From: Morganella morganii
Lineage (GTDB): Bacteria; Pseudomonadota; Gammaproteobacteria; Enterobacterales; Enterobacteriaceae
Length of the DNA stretch: 64,000 bases
Direction of reading: 5' to 3'
Assembly (NCBI RefSeq): GCF_019242955.1
Contig: NZ_CP066129.1
Coordinates: forward strand, 682,001-746,000
Shown in pieces: positions 9,432 to 18,967 of this stretch (positions within the stretch are counted from its first letter, which is position 1; every line of letters starts with the position of its first letter). Made by a program: the position numbers and the translations under genes. Below the pieces are notes generated by a model, which saw only the letters and a program-made list of their open reading frames with translations, was not told where the DNA came from and ran no database searches.

Positions 9432-10162
9432 GCCCGCACCTCGTTACCCACCAGGTTACGTTTCACCAGCTGATCATAAACCAGTACCGTCAGCAATCCT
9501 TCCGCAATGGCAATCGGCACCTGGGTCAGACAGAAGATACCCATGAACTTCAGAATTGCCGCACCCATCCCCATCTGCGGATCCGGGAAAGCAACCCCGA
9601 GCTGCACCGAGGTGACAAAATAGGTGGTTAAATCCGCTATCACCGCGACAAGGAAGACGCAGATATCCTTACGCCAGCCCAGTTTAGTGGTGAAACGCCA
9701 GACCAGATAACCGACGATCGGTCCGATCACCGCCATCGACATGCCGTTGGCACCGAGGGTGGTCAGTCCGCCGTGTGCCAGCAATAATGCCTGGAACAGC
9801 AGCACGATGGAGCCGAGCACGGCCACCACGGATGGCCCGAACAGGATCACCGCCAGTGCCACCCCGGTAGGGTGAGAGCAGCTGCCGGTCACTGACGGGA
9901 TTTTCAGCGCGGAAAGGACAAAGATAAAGGCACCGCACAGCGCCAGCAGGACTTTCTGGTTGGCATCTTCCTGAACAATCGCTTTAAGGCGGACACTCCC
10001 CGCACCGAGGAACGGCAGGAATATCAGCCACCAGGCAATCGCCCACATCGGCGGTAAAAAGCCCTCCATGATATGCATGGCAAAGGCTTCCTGGGGTGCA
10101 ATCATCAGCAGAATTGTGACGGCGGCACCGGTTAACGAGAACTTTGTGAGTTTCTGTTGCAT
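9428..10162 (-). CDS. cbiM: Cobalt ECF transporter S component (CbiM)
   Basis: CbiM is the substrate-capturing membrane subunit of the cobalt importer. The first 28 residues look like a cleavable signal peptide ending in EAFA. The mature protein then starts MHIMEGFLPP, where the new N-terminus and its His at position 2 bind the metal in this family. The 244-residue length is typical, with about seven membrane spans. cbiM, cbiN, cbiQ and cbiO form an overlapping block inside the synthesis operon, so cobalt uptake is expressed together with cobalt use. Confidence 0.95.
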   Translation of the reverse strand: MQQKLTKFSLTGAAVTILLMIAPQEAFAMHIMEGFLPPMWAIAWWLIFLPFLGAGSVRLKAIVQEDANQKVLLALCGAFIFVLSALKIPSVTGSCSHPTGVALAVILFGPSVVAVLGSIVLLFQALLLAHGGLTTLGANGMSMAVIGPIVGYLVWRFTTKLGWRKDICVFLVAVIADLTTYFVTSVQLGVAFPDPQMGMGAAILKFMGIFCLTQVPIAIAEGLLTVLVYDQLVKRNLVGNEVRA

Positions 10163-10177
10163 AACAACCTCACCGAA

Positions 10178-10903
10178 TTATTTCCGGGTTTTATTAATTA
10201 ATACCGTTGAGAAATAAGGCAGTGTCTGTTCGTCGTCGATCTCATCCAGGCGCCGCCAGCACTGTTCACTTTCCAGTGTGGCATCGGCCATCAGGATGGC
10301 ATGATCAAACAAATCATGGCGGCGGAGCAGATCGCGTACCTGTTGTAAACGACCATAGACTTTCATTAACACAATGCATTCATGATGCGTAATCGCATGC
10401 TCCAGCTCTTCCGGAGATGCGGTGCACGACATGACGGCAAGGCTCTGGTTTTCCATTGCCAGCGGGACAATTGCCCGTGATGCGATAGCGGCAAAAGAGG
10501 TCACGCCCGGAATCACTTCCAGCCATGGCTGATTGCCGATACGCTCAAGCAGGGAAACCCAGGTACTGAACAGCATGGAATCACCCAGGGTGATAAAGCC
10601 GACTTTTTTACCGTCAGCCACATCGTCCTGAATCGCTTGCGCGACTTCATCCCAGACTGCTTCTTTCGCTTCCTGCGAGGCTTTCATCAGGAAGTGATAG
10701 GTTTTCACCGTGGTTTTACCGGTGATATACGGGGCGACAATGGTATGTGCCAGGCTCGGGGCATCTTTTTTACCGGCCGGTGCATACAGGATATCCAGCT
10801 CACCGATAATCCGTGCGCCGCGCACCGTGATAAGGTCACTGGCACCGGGACCGGTGCCGATGGCATAAAGTCTGCCCTGTGGTTTTTCTGTTTGCTGACT
10901 CAT
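10178..10903 (-). CDS. cbiL: Cobalt-factor II C20-methyltransferase (CbiL)
   Basis: CbiL adds a methyl group from S-adenosylmethionine to C-20 of cobalt-factor II, giving cobalt-factor III. The 241-residue protein belongs to the tetrapyrrole methylase family and shows the N-terminal glycine-rich loop GTGPGASD and the conserved GDSMLFSTW segment. It lies directly after the chelatase gene cbiK, matching the pathway order of chelation followed by C-20 methylation. Confidence 0.95.
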   Translation of the reverse strand: MSQQTEKPQGRLYAIGTGPGASDLITVRGARIIGELDILYAPAGKKDAPSLAHTIVAPYITGKTTVKTYHFLMKASQEAKEAVWDEVAQAIQDDVADGKKVGFITLGDSMLFSTWVSLLERIGNQPWLEVIPGVTSFAAIASRAIVPLAMENQSLAVMSCTASPEELEHAITHHECIVLMKVYGRLQQVRDLLRRHDLFDHAILMADATLESEQCWRRLDEIDDEQTLPYFSTVLINKTRK

Positions 10904-10912
10904 GTGCGGATA

Positions 10913-11695
10913 TTACTCCCCGTTATCCATTGTCTGCGCCAGGTGTTCGACAAACATCTGACGGATCATATTGTTCTCACCCATACCCTGTAACCACGCG
11001 GTTGCCTCAATTCCGGCCTGTTCCAGCTGTGTTTTCCAGGAGTCTTCCTCATCGGAGGCCATATCGTTAATCGCGTGATCACCTGCGACCAGCATCAGCG
11101 GCATCAGATGCACTTTGCGGACATTTTCTGCTTTCAGGCCTTTAATAATCAGGTCGATTTCCGGATAGCTTTCCACCGCGCCGACGCGGGCCGGGAAGCC
11201 GCTGCCGGTCATCATATGATCCAGGCAGGCATAGGCAGAGAAGGCATGGTGAGTAGCACCGTGACCCATAAAGACCACGCGCTCATCTTCTTTCAGTTCC
11301 GGCATCTGGGAGTGCAGGGCATCAATCAGGAGGGAATAATCCTCAAAACTGCTCAGCAGCGGTTTGCCCACGCGCAGATAGCGGAAGAACGGACGGTATT
11401 TTTCGACCTGGCTGACGATCTTTTCGTACTCATCCCCGTTAATCACATGCAGTGACTGGATAGCCACATCCTCATAACCCTGCTCATGCAGATGGCGTAA
11501 TGCCTCTTCCGGGTTACTGATATGCAGGTTATCGCGCTCTTTTAACCTGCGGATAATCATGCCGGAGGTGAAGGCGCGGAAAAAATCACGGCCGGGGAAC
11601 GCTGCCGCGAGCTGCTTTTCACAGCTTTCGATATTTTTTTCACGGGTTTCCGCGTAACTGGTGCCGAAACTAATCACTAATAACGCTTTTTTCAT
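10913..11695 (-). CDS. cbiK: Sirohydrochlorin cobaltochelatase (CbiK)
   Basis: CbiK inserts Co(II) into sirohydrochlorin, the entry step of the anaerobic (early cobalt insertion) pathway. The 260-residue protein has the family segment FMGHGATHHAFSAYA, which contains the metal-binding histidines, and a second conserved His in MLVAGDHAIND. There is no signal peptide, so it is cytoplasmic, as in Salmonella. Its presence, together with cbiG, cbiD and cbiT, identifies the oxygen-independent route. Confidence 0.95.
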   Translation of the reverse strand: MKKALLVISFGTSYAETREKNIESCEKQLAAAFPGRDFFRAFTSGMIIRRLKERDNLHISNPEEALRHLHEQGYEDVAIQSLHVINGDEYEKIVSQVEKYRPFFRYLRVGKPLLSSFEDYSLLIDALHSQMPELKEDERVVFMGHGATHHAFSAYACLDHMMTGSGFPARVGAVESYPEIDLIIKGLKAENVRKVHLMPLMLVAGDHAINDMASDEEDSWKTQLEQAGIEATAWLQGMGENNMIRQMFVEHLAQTMDNGE

Positions 11696-11712
11696 CTCAT
11701 AACCTCAGTAAA

Positions 11713-12501
11713 TCAACAGACAGAAAAACGGGATATCAGATACTGCTCTACCCCATAAAGATCCTGCAATTCAGTCACATCGCCGGATACCCGGGTCTGC
11801 GGGCGGACCACGACAATGCAGGGAATACCCAGCGCCAGACAAGGGGCTACTTTTTCACTGAATCCGCCCTGTGTGCCGGATTCTTTGGTGATCACCACAT
11901 CCGCGCCGCAGTAACGGTAAAACGCTTCATTAAATTCCGCTGAAAACGGCCCTTTGAGGGCAAAAATCTGATCGATGGTCATCCCGTAAGATTCACACTG
12001 CGCCAGCACATCCTGTGTCGGCAGTACCCGTGCCAGCACGGTTTTTCCCGGCAGGCGGGCAAGATAATCTGCCAGTTGTTTGCTGCCGGTGGTCAGCAGA
12101 ACCCGCTGACCGAGTGTCATGGCAATCTCACAGGCGCTGTCAATCGATTCCGTTTTATAAATCAGCGGGTTATCAACTGTATCAATATCACTCGGGCGGT
12201 TATAGCGCACCAGCGGAATACCCAGTTCGCGCTGCACCTGCAAAATAGTGTCGCTGAGTATTGCCGCATAAGGATGCGAGAGATCCGCCAGCAGGCGGAC
12301 TCCGTGACAGCGGCAGTAATCTGCCATCTCCTGTGCATCCATGCGGCCTTCCCGGATCTCACCCTGTAATCCGGCTGCCTGCTGACGGCCTGCGGCGGTG
12401 GCGACAGAGAGCCGGTAGCGGACCCCCTGAGCATCCAGACGCTCACAAAGCAGGCGGGCATCACTCGTCCCGCCGAAAATCAGCAGCCCGCCGTCATTCA
12501 C
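11713..12501 (-). CDS. cbiJ: Cobalt-precorrin-6A reductase (CbiJ)
   Basis: CbiJ reduces cobalt-precorrin-6A to cobalt-precorrin-6B with a nicotinamide cofactor. The 262-residue protein starts with a nucleotide-binding segment (LLIFGGTSDARLL) and contains the family segments DLSHPYAAILS and ITKESGTQGGF. It overlaps the end of cbiH by four bases. Confidence 0.94.
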   Translation of the reverse strand: MNDGGLLIFGGTSDARLLCERLDAQGVRYRLSVATAAGRQQAAGLQGEIREGRMDAQEMADYCRCHGVRLLADLSHPYAAILSDTILQVQRELGIPLVRYNRPSDIDTVDNPLIYKTESIDSACEIAMTLGQRVLLTTGSKQLADYLARLPGKTVLARVLPTQDVLAQCESYGMTIDQIFALKGPFSAEFNEAFYRYCGADVVITKESGTQGGFSEKVAPCLALGIPCIVVVRPQTRVSGDVTELQDLYGVEQYLISRFSVC

Positions 12502-13223
12502 AGTTTGTATCCCCGTGGTGTGATCATCAGATCATTACTGATATACGTAGACTGGTTGCCGACAATCACCAAACTGGTCATATCCACGCGGTCAAATTCC
12601 ATCTCACCGAAGGTCGTGATCCATTTCTCTTCTTTCTTACGGGCAGCGGCTTTCACCACGCCGATCGGGGTGGTGGCAGCTTTGAACGGAGCCATCAGTT
12701 CAAAGGCACGGGCCAGATGACCTTCGCGGCCCAGGCTGCGCGGGTTATAGAAACAGATAACAAAATCGGCTTCGGCGGCCGCTTTGATGCGTTTCTCAAT
12801 CACCTCCCACGGCGTGAGCAGGTCGCTCAGGCTGATGTGGCAGAAGTCGTGCATCAGCGGGGCACCCAGCAGTGAGGCGGCGGCGATACTGGCGGTAATG
12901 CCCGGCACCACACGCACCTGAATATCGAGTTTCTCTTTGGTGACGATTTCGAGGATAAGCCCGGCCATGCCGTAAATCCCGGCGTCACCGCTGCACACCA
13001 TCGCGACGTTTTTTCCTTCCTGTGCAAGCTCAATGGCCAGATGGCAGCGTTCGACCTCTTTGCGCATGCCGGTTTTGATCACTTCTTTGTCGCCCACCAG
13101 AGGTTTCACCAGATGGGTATAGGTTTTATACCCGACGACCACTTCCGCTTCTTTCAGTGCGGTGACGGCTTCTTCGGTCATCATGGCTTCACTGCCGGGG
13201 CCAATGCCTATAACGGTTAACAT
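12498..13223 (-). CDS. cbiH: Cobalt-factor III C17-methyltransferase, ring contraction (CbiH)
   Basis: CbiH methylates C-17 and drives ring contraction to give cobalt-precorrin-4. The 241-residue protein is a tetrapyrrole methylase with the N-terminal loop GIGPGSEA, the GDAGIYGMAG segment and the NPRSLGREGHL segment typical of this step. Unlike some related proteins it has no added ferredoxin domain, so an external reductant is needed. It overlaps cbiG by seven bases and cbiJ by four. Confidence 0.95.
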   Translation of the reverse strand: MLTVIGIGPGSEAMMTEEAVTALKEAEVVVGYKTYTHLVKPLVGDKEVIKTGMRKEVERCHLAIELAQEGKNVAMVCSGDAGIYGMAGLILEIVTKEKLDIQVRVVPGITASIAAASLLGAPLMHDFCHISLSDLLTPWEVIEKRIKAAAEADFVICFYNPRSLGREGHLARAFELMAPFKAATTPIGVVKAAARKKEEKWITTFGEMEFDRVDMTSLVIVGNQSTYISNDLMITPRGYKL

Positions 13224-14284
13224 ACTGTTTCTGCTCCTAACGTAATGGTGATCCCCCGGGTCTTACAGGTTTGCCCTATCAGACAGCCTTTGCTCATCAG
13301 CCAGGCGACCGGCCGGGATACACTCCCGACACCCGTGGTTTTTTTAACAAATTCCGATTCCGGGAACTGTGCCGCCACAGGGGCCAGCTCCTCAGCACTG
13401 AATACGGTAAACGGCACCTGATAACGGGCAGCCAGCGCCAGCAGGGCGGGCTCCTGTGCTTTCAGGGTAATACTGCCGATAGCACGGACGGCTTCCGGCA
13501 GCAGGTTGTTCTCAGCCAGTTGTTCAGCAAACAGCTGCTGAACCTCGTCTGCATTGGTATCTCTGCGGCAGCCCATACCGGCAATAATCCGTCGCGGTAT
13601 CAGCTTGTAAACCGGCACCGGCAGCATAATTTCTTCGCGGCGGTAACTGACATACACCAGCGCATCCAGTTCCGGCAGGGAACGTAAATCAGTCACCGGG
13701 ATAAGCCCCGGTAACGCGTATTTGTCCTGCTCCGCCGCCATATCCGGATGCCACCAGATACCGATGCGCTCTCCGCTGACCATCATCTGGTTCAGGGTTT
13801 TGACGGTGTTGCGGAAATCGGAGAAAGTGGCATCCATATCCCGCGCCAGCAAATCAAAACTGGTGACCTGATTTACGTCCGTGGCGGTGGTGATCACCGC
13901 CTGTCCGCCGATTCTGCCCGCCAGCCAGGCGGCCAGTTCATTGGCACCGCCGAGATGGCCGGAGAGCAGACTGATCACATGCTGTCCTTTCTCATCCATC
14001 ACGATCACGGCCGGGTCACTCATTTTGTCCTGAATCACCGGTGCCAGTACCCGGACGGTAATACCGGTCGCGCCGATGACAATCAGAGCGTCATTCTCTG
14101 CAAATGCCTGTTGTAAGGTCGCGGCAAAGCTGTCACGGAACGGCTCAAAGCCCTCCGACACCAGTTTTTCGCTGGTGTAACAGGTGACCGGGAGCAACGG
14201 GCGGATCTTTTCCGCCAGTGCTTTACCGCCCGGTGTCAGGCAAAACAGCGCAATGCGCTTACCGCGAGGCTTTGCGGTACTCAT
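13217..14284 (-). CDS. cbiG: Cobalt-precorrin-5A hydrolase (CbiG)
   Basis: CbiG opens the delta-lactone of cobalt-precorrin-5A and releases the C-20 unit as acetaldehyde, giving cobalt-precorrin-5B. The 355-residue product has an N-terminal domain with [10 protein letters not shown], a middle domain with [10 protein letters not shown] and a C-terminal domain with GMGCRRDT. I placed the start at 14284 because this N-terminus lines up with the Salmonella protein; the frame is open six codons further upstream, but without a better ribosome binding site. The start lies inside the end of cbiF. Confidence 0.93.
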   Translation of the reverse strand: MSTAKPRGKRIALFCLTPGGKALAEKIRPLLPVTCYTSEKLVSEGFEPFRDSFAATLQQAFAENDALIVIGATGITVRVLAPVIQDKMSDPAVIVMDEKGQHVISLLSGHLGGANELAAWLAGRIGGQAVITTATDVNQVTSFDLLARDMDATFSDFRNTVKTLNQMMVSGERIGIWWHPDMAAEQDKYALPGLIPVTDLRSLPELDALVYVSYRREEIMLPVPVYKLIPRRIIAGMGCRRDTNADEVQQLFAEQLAENNLLPEAVRAIGSITLKAQEPALLALAARYQVPFTVFSAEELAPVAAQFPESEFVKKTTGVGSVSRPVAWLMSKGCLIGQTCKTRGITITLGAETVC

Positions 14285-15038
14285 GGCTGAAGCCTGCGTC
14301 ATACAGTTTTGAATAGTGATACTCGTCGCCGAGGAACGGTCCGACCAGGATCAGTGCGGTTTTGCGGATTTTCGCTTCACGTACGGCAACGGTGATCTCC
14401 GCCAGTGTGCTGCGCAGCACCTGACAATCCGGCCAGGTTGCCTTATACACCACAGCAACCGGGGTGGTTTCCGGATAACCGCCTTCGGTCAGTTGTTCCA
14501 CCACGCCTTTGATATCCTGAACTGACAGGAAAATCGCCATTGAGGTCTGGTGAGCGGCAAAGCTGCGCAGACTCTCTTTCGGCGGCATCGGTGTGCGCCC
14601 TTCGATACGGGTAATAATCAGGCTCTGCGACACTTCCGGTACGGTGTATTCCACACCCAGTTCCGCAGCGGCACCGAGGAATGAACTGACGCCCGGGATC
14701 GCGCTGAAGCCGATATTGTGTTCTGACAGCACTTCACCCTGTTCGCGGATAGAGCCGTAAAGGGAGAGATCGCCGGTTTGCAGGCGTACCACCAGTTTGT
14801 GGCTTTTCACACCGTCAACCATCACAGTGATGATGTCGTCGAGGGTCATCGCGGCGCTGTCGTAGCTTTCGACGCCGTCTTTGCAATAGTCCAGCAGATC
14901 AGTATTGATAAGCGAACCGGCATAAATGACGATGTCAGCCTGTTGTAAAATACGGTAGCCTTTCAGGGTGATAAGACTGATATCCCCCGGACCGGCTCCG
15001 ACAAACCAGACTTTCTGACGGTCAAACTGTTCAGCCAC
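14259..15038 (-). CDS. cbiF: Cobalt-precorrin-4 C11-methyltransferase (CbiF)
   Basis: CbiF methylates C-11 of cobalt-precorrin-4 to give cobalt-precorrin-5A. The 259-residue tetrapyrrole methylase has the [15 protein letters not shown] loop at the N-terminus, TGDLSLYGS in the middle and a [10 protein letters not shown] segment that shapes the active site. It overlaps the end of cbiT by eight bases and its end overlaps cbiG, so this block is tightly coupled. Confidence 0.95.
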   Translation of the reverse strand: MAEQFDRQKVWFVGAGPGDISLITLKGYRILQQADIVIYAGSLINTDLLDYCKDGVESYDSAAMTLDDIITVMVDGVKSHKLVVRLQTGDLSLYGSIREQGEVLSEHNIGFSAIPGVSSFLGAAAELGVEYTVPEVSQSLIITRIEGRTPMPPKESLRSFAAHQTSMAIFLSVQDIKGVVEQLTEGGYPETTPVAVVYKATWPDCQVLRSTLAEITVAVREAKIRKTALILVGPFLGDEYHYSKLYDAGFSHEYRKASR

Positions 15039-15600
15039 AACGCGCCTCCTTACGGCAGGAAATAAGATAGGTAGGATTATTCGGTTTAAAATAATAACTG
15101 TGTCCCAGCGCGGTCATATTTCCGGCCTGTAATTCACAGCAGTCCAGTTCGCTCACCGCACACTGTTTCAGGTGTGCGATGGCTTGTGTCAGGTTATCCA
15201 GCAGGATAAAGGTCATCACCAGGGTGCCGTCACTGTGCAGATGATCAAGAGACCAGTCGATAATCTCCGTGAGATTGCCGCCGGTGCCGCCGACAAATAC
15301 GGCATCTGCTTTTTCAGCCAGTTCCACCGGTGCATATGCGTCAATCACGCGGATTTGCGGGCAGCGGAAGTGATGGCAGTTCTCTTTGATAAGCGCGATG
15401 GCTTCCGGTTTTTTCTCGATAGCAATAATTTCAAGCGCCGGATGGCTGAGTGCCGCTTCAATTGAAACACTGCCGGTGCCCGCACCCACATCAATCAGGC
15501 GCTGCGCACCCTGTAAATCCAGCCGTGACAGAGCAAGCGCTCTCACCGGCTCTTTGGTCATCGGGATCTGCTGCCCGCGTAAAAACAGTTCGTCTTTCAT
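15031..15600 (-). CDS. cbiT: Cobalt-precorrin-6B C15-methyltransferase, decarboxylating (CbiT)
   Basis: CbiT methylates C-15 and removes the carboxyl of the C-12 acetate side chain. The 189-residue protein is a class I (Rossmann) methyltransferase, unlike the other methylases of the operon, with the SAM motif [15 protein letters not shown]. CbiE and CbiT are separate proteins here, as in Salmonella, rather than fused as in CobL of the aerobic pathway. The start shares one base with the cbiE stop. Confidence 0.95.
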   Translation of the reverse strand: MKDELFLRGQQIPMTKEPVRALALSRLDLQGAQRLIDVGAGTGSVSIEAALSHPALEIIAIEKKPEAIALIKENCHHFRCPQIRVIDAYAPVELAEKADAVFVGGTGGNLTEIIDWSLDHLHSDGTLVMTFILLDNLTQAIAHLKQCAVSELDCCELQAGNMTALGHSYYFKPNNPTYLISCRKEARCG

Positions 15601-16211
15601 CAGGCCACGCTGCCCCGCTTATCAATTAACACCACATTCATGTTGTAATCACCGGTGACCTCTTCTGCATTGAGAATGGTGATCCGCTCATTCCGGCCGG
15701 AAAGATTTTCCCCGATAATCATCCGCCGGGTCTGACCGCGCAGCAGGATTTCGGCGGCGATTTCTTTCGGGCCGATCTTACTGTCGGTCACCATGCCGAT
15801 ACGCTCATGCGCCAGCAGCCAGTCAAAATCGGGGCTGCGGTTGTGGCTGCTGGTGAGATAAATATCATTCATATCCATTCCGGCACGGGAACACAGGTAT
15901 TGTACCGAGCTGATACCCGGTACTATCTGCACCTGTTCCGGTGCAAAGGTTTCGCTGATACGCTTGCCGATGCCGAAAAACATCGGGTCACCGGAGGCCA
16001 GGATGACAATGCGGCGATCAAGACGCTCTGCTATCCAGCTCATCAGGCCGCTGATATCCGCATCGATGACACGGGTTTCTGTTGTCAGCCCGGCAAATTC
16101 ATCCAGATGGCGCTGACCGCCGATTAAAATGTCTGCACCGGAAATCACATCCGCTGCCCGCCGGGTCAGATACGCTTCTGAGCCGGGGCCCACGCCTGTC
16201 ACATAAATCAT
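15600..16211 (-). CDS. cbiE: Cobalt-precorrin-7 C5-methyltransferase (CbiE)
   Basis: CbiE adds the C-5 methyl group. The 203-residue tetrapyrrole methylase shows [13 protein letters not shown] at the N-terminus, [11 protein letters not shown] and the [11 protein letters not shown] segment. It overlaps cbiD by four bases and cbiT by one, in the order cbiD-cbiE-cbiT found in Salmonella. Confidence 0.95.
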   Translation of the reverse strand: MIYVTGVGPGSEAYLTRRAADVISGADILIGGQRHLDEFAGLTTETRVIDADISGLMSWIAERLDRRIVILASGDPMFFGIGKRISETFAPEQVQIVPGISSVQYLCSRAGMDMNDIYLTSSHNRSPDFDWLLAHERIGMVTDSKIGPKEIAAEILLRGQTRRMIIGENLSGRNERITILNAEEVTGDYNMNVVLIDKRGSVA

Positions 16212-17365
16212 CGGAATCCCTCCGTTATGGCGCTCAGCGGACGGTTGGTCCCCAGCACCTGATTATCAAACGAGAACAGAATGGCATCGCAGTGCGGCGG
16301 CTCATCGGAGAAACGCAGCATCTGATTAATCCGGTCACAGATTTTTTCTGCGATCCGCGGGTAGACCGCCTGCCAGCCCTGCGCATTGATCAGTTCAATT
16401 GCGGCTTCGGTGGTGGTGCAGCCGTCCACTTCCTGTAATAACGAGAGCGGGGCGCCAATCAGCGCGAGATTGGCAATCAGGGTTTCCATCCGCGCATCCG
16501 CAATATGGCTGTGGGTGTGGAAAATCCCTGCGGCAATTTTGACCAGCTTGCCGAAATGCCCGAGGATCACCACCTGCTCAAACTTCAGCCGCGTGGCCTC
16601 CTGCAACATATAACCGACAAAGTTACTCATGGTGACGACATAGGCGCCGTCCAGCCCGAGCTGTTCGCTGACAAATCGTTCGCCGTGGTTACCCGGCACC
16701 AGAAAAACGCGGGTCATGCCCTGCGCACGTTTCATTTCCAGCTCAATGGACAGGGAGCGTTTCCAGCTCTCTTCTGACATCGGCGTGACAATACCGCTGG
16801 TGCCGATAACAGAAATACCGCCGAGAATACCGAGGCGGCCGTTATAGGTTTTTTTCGCCCGCTCTTCCCCTTCCGGTGCGAAGATGGTGACATCCGCGCC
16901 CCGGTTCGGGCCGATAGCTTCACGCACCGCCGCTTCAATGGTCTGACGCGGGGTTTTGTTGATGGCGGCATCACCGATTGGCAGTCCGACACCGACTTTG
17001 GTCACCCGGCCGACACCTTCGCCGCCGTCAAGGGTGATCACACCGCTGTCATTGAGCGCAACACGGGCGAAAATCAGCATGCCGTGTGTGGCATCAATAT
17101 CGTCGCCGCCATCTTTGCGGATAGCGGCAGTGGCGGATTGTCCGCAAATCAGCGGATCTTCCACATTCAGGTTCAGCGTCACGCCGGACGGTGTGACAAT
17201 CGAAACCTGCTGAATCACTTCCTGACGCAACACCATCAGCGCCGCCACTTTGGCGGCGGCAGTGGCACAGGAGCCGGTGGTATACCCTTTTCTCAGTGCC
17301 TTGCCTTTGTGCCAGACGACGCCGGTGCCGTTATCGTCAGGTGCTGTGGTATTTTCCTGCGTCAT
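16208..17365 (-). CDS. cbiD: Cobalt-precorrin-5B C1-methyltransferase (CbiD)
   Basis: CbiD methylates C-1 of cobalt-precorrin-5B to give cobalt-precorrin-6A and is a hallmark of the anaerobic pathway. The 385-residue protein has the family signature [20 protein letters not shown] near the N-terminus and [20 protein letters not shown] in the C-terminal half. It is slightly longer than the Salmonella protein because of a loosely conserved N-terminal tail. It overlaps cbiE by four bases. Confidence 0.95.
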   Translation of the reverse strand: MTQENTTAPDDNGTGVVWHKGKALRKGYTTGSCATAAAKVAALMVLRQEVIQQVSIVTPSGVTLNLNVEDPLICGQSATAAIRKDGGDDIDATHGMLIFARVALNDSGVITLDGGEGVGRVTKVGVGLPIGDAAINKTPRQTIEAAVREAIGPNRGADVTIFAPEGEERAKKTYNGRLGILGGISVIGTSGIVTPMSEESWKRSLSIELEMKRAQGMTRVFLVPGNHGERFVSEQLGLDGAYVVTMSNFVGYMLQEATRLKFEQVVILGHFGKLVKIAAGIFHTHSHIADARMETLIANLALIGAPLSLLQEVDGCTTTEAAIELINAQGWQAVYPRIAEKICDRINQMLRFSDEPPHCDAILFSFDNQVLGTNRPLSAITEGFR

Positions 17366-17367
17366 GA

Positions 17368-17998
17368 TTACGCCTCCGGCATCCGGTAGAGGATGGCGTT
17401 GATAATTGCGGCGGCCACGTTACTGCCGCCTTTGCGGCCGAGTGCGGCGATACACGGCAGAGAACTCTCCGCCAGGGCATCTTTGGATTCTGCCGCACCG
17501 ACAAAACCGACCGGCACACCGACAACAGCAACCGGTTTTTCAGTATGTTCCAGCACGCGGAACAGGGCTGTCGGCGCATTCCCGAAAACAAAAATTTTCT
17601 CACCCGGTTCCTGCATGGCGATATCCACTGCTGCCATGGAACGGGTCATCTGCTGCTCTTTGGCGGCGGCGACCACACGCGGATCGCTGACGTAGCAGCG
17701 GCACTCTGAGCCGTATTTCGCCAGACGGGTTTTGTTAATCCCGGACAGTGCCATCGTGGTATCGGTATAAATGGTGCAGCCGCGCATAATGCCGTCACGG
17801 AGGGTTTCAATCACACCATCAGAAAAATGCAGAATATCCAGCCAGTCAAAATCGGCAGTGGTATGGATAGCGCGTTTAATAATCGCCGCATGGTCATCAC
17901 TGACAAAACGGTATTCCGGCCGTGTTTCGCGGATAATGTCATCAATGATCAGAAAACTGTTTTTTTTCGATTTCCTGCGGCTGTTGTATGTAACTCAT
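17368..17998 (-). pseudogene. cbiC: cbiC (cobalt-precorrin-8 methylmutase) with a +1 frameshift in an A8 tract
   Basis: CbiC moves the methyl group from C-11 to C-12 to form cobyrinic acid. The start at 17998 reads MSYIQQPQEIE and then meets eight A (eight T on the plus strand, 17960-17967). In the written frame translation stops a few codons later. With seven A the frame continues through IIDDIIRETRPEYRFVSDDH to the C-terminus, giving 209 residues, the normal family length of about 210. An internal GTG at 17814 could start a 148-residue C-terminal fragment, but this would lack the N-terminal quarter. All neighbouring pathway genes are intact, so a base-call error or transcript slippage is more likely than true loss. 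The catalytic region itself looks undamaged. Confidence 0.85.
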
Positions 17999-18007
17999 AA
18001 TTTTCCC

Positions 18008-18967
18008 TTACAAAATCCACTGTGCCAGAAGATGAATGACGGCAAATAACGCCAGTGCGGCTGAAGAGGCAACCCACATCAGCCGGATGGTTTTGAGAAT
18101 ATCGTCTGCATTGATGTCACGGGTGTCATCGCCGATCCACGGCTTATCGACCAACTGCCCGAAATAGGTATTCGGCCCGCCCAGGCGCACACCCAGCGCC
18201 CCGGCGACCGTCGCTTCGGACCAGCCGCTGTTCGGACTGCGGTGATTCGCGTGATCACGTAACCCGGTGCGGTAAGCGTCCCGGTAACGGTATTTCAGAA
18301 CAAAGGCGGCGAAAGTGAATAAAAGCCAGCTCAGACGCGCCGGGATATAGTTGGCGACATCATCCGCACGGGCGGAAAACATGCCGATATCGCCGTACTT
18401 TTCATTTTTATAGCCGACCATGGAATCCAGGGTATTTACGGCCTTATAGGCCATCGCCAGCGGAGCGCCGCCCAGTAATAAGAAGAACAGCGGGGCGATG
18501 ACACCGTCGGTGGTATTTTCCGCCACGGTTTCGGTCACTGCGCGGGTGATCTGCGGTGGTGTCAGTTCCCGCGTATCGCGCCCGACTATCCATGATAATT
18601 TTTCACGGCTCTCTGCAAGGTCATCCGCTTTCAGTGCGTCATACACCCGCATTGCCGCATCCTGAAGACAGCGGGTGGCAAGTGCGGTATATGTCATCCA
18701 GACAGTCACGAGCCAGCCGAGACTGGTTTCCAGATAAAACGCCAGCGCCAGCACACCGTAACTCACCGCCCAGGTGCCGCCGGCGATCACTATCCACAAG
18801 ACGGCTCCGCCCCGGCGCAGTGCCGCGCCACTCTGACAGCGGCGGCGGATCACACTTTCGGTTTTACGGATGGCATTACCAATCCAGCGGATCGGGTGCG
18901 GCCAGTGCTCCGGATCACCGAGGCGCCAGTCGAGCAGGAATGCGATCAGCCAGCTGAGTAGTGTCAT
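18008..18967 (-). CDS. cbiB: Adenosylcobinamide-phosphate synthase (CbiB)
   Basis: CbiB attaches aminopropanol phosphate (made by PduX and CobD, encoded across the divergent promoter) to adenosylcobyric acid. It is an inner-membrane protein of 319 residues with several hydrophobic spans. It has the family motifs DWRLGDPEHWPHPIRWIG at the N-terminus, AENTTDGVIAPLFF in the middle and NSGWSEATVAGALG near residue 245. It overlaps cbiA by four bases and is nine bases before cbiC. Confidence 0.95.
   Translation of the reverse strand: MTLLSWLIAFLLDWRLGDPEHWPHPIRWIGNAIRKTESVIRRRCQSGAALRRGGAVLWIVIAGGTWAVSYGVLALAFYLETSLGWLVTVWMTYTALATRCLQDAAMRVYDALKADDLAESREKLSWIVGRDTRELTPPQITRAVTETVAENTTDGVIAPLFFLLLGGAPLAMAYKAVNTLDSMVGYKNEKYGDIGMFSARADDVANYIPARLSWLLFTFAAFVLKYRYRDAYRTGLRDHANHRSPNSGWSEATVAGALGVRLGGPNTYFGQLVDKPWIGDDTRDINADDILKTIRLMWVASSAALALFAVIHLLAQWIL

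Noticed and set aside
17368-17814. Short cbiC starting at the internal GTG (148 residues) as the real gene
   Set aside because: Conserved CbiC sequence continues upstream in the same frame to the A8 run, and the family length needs the N-terminal part.
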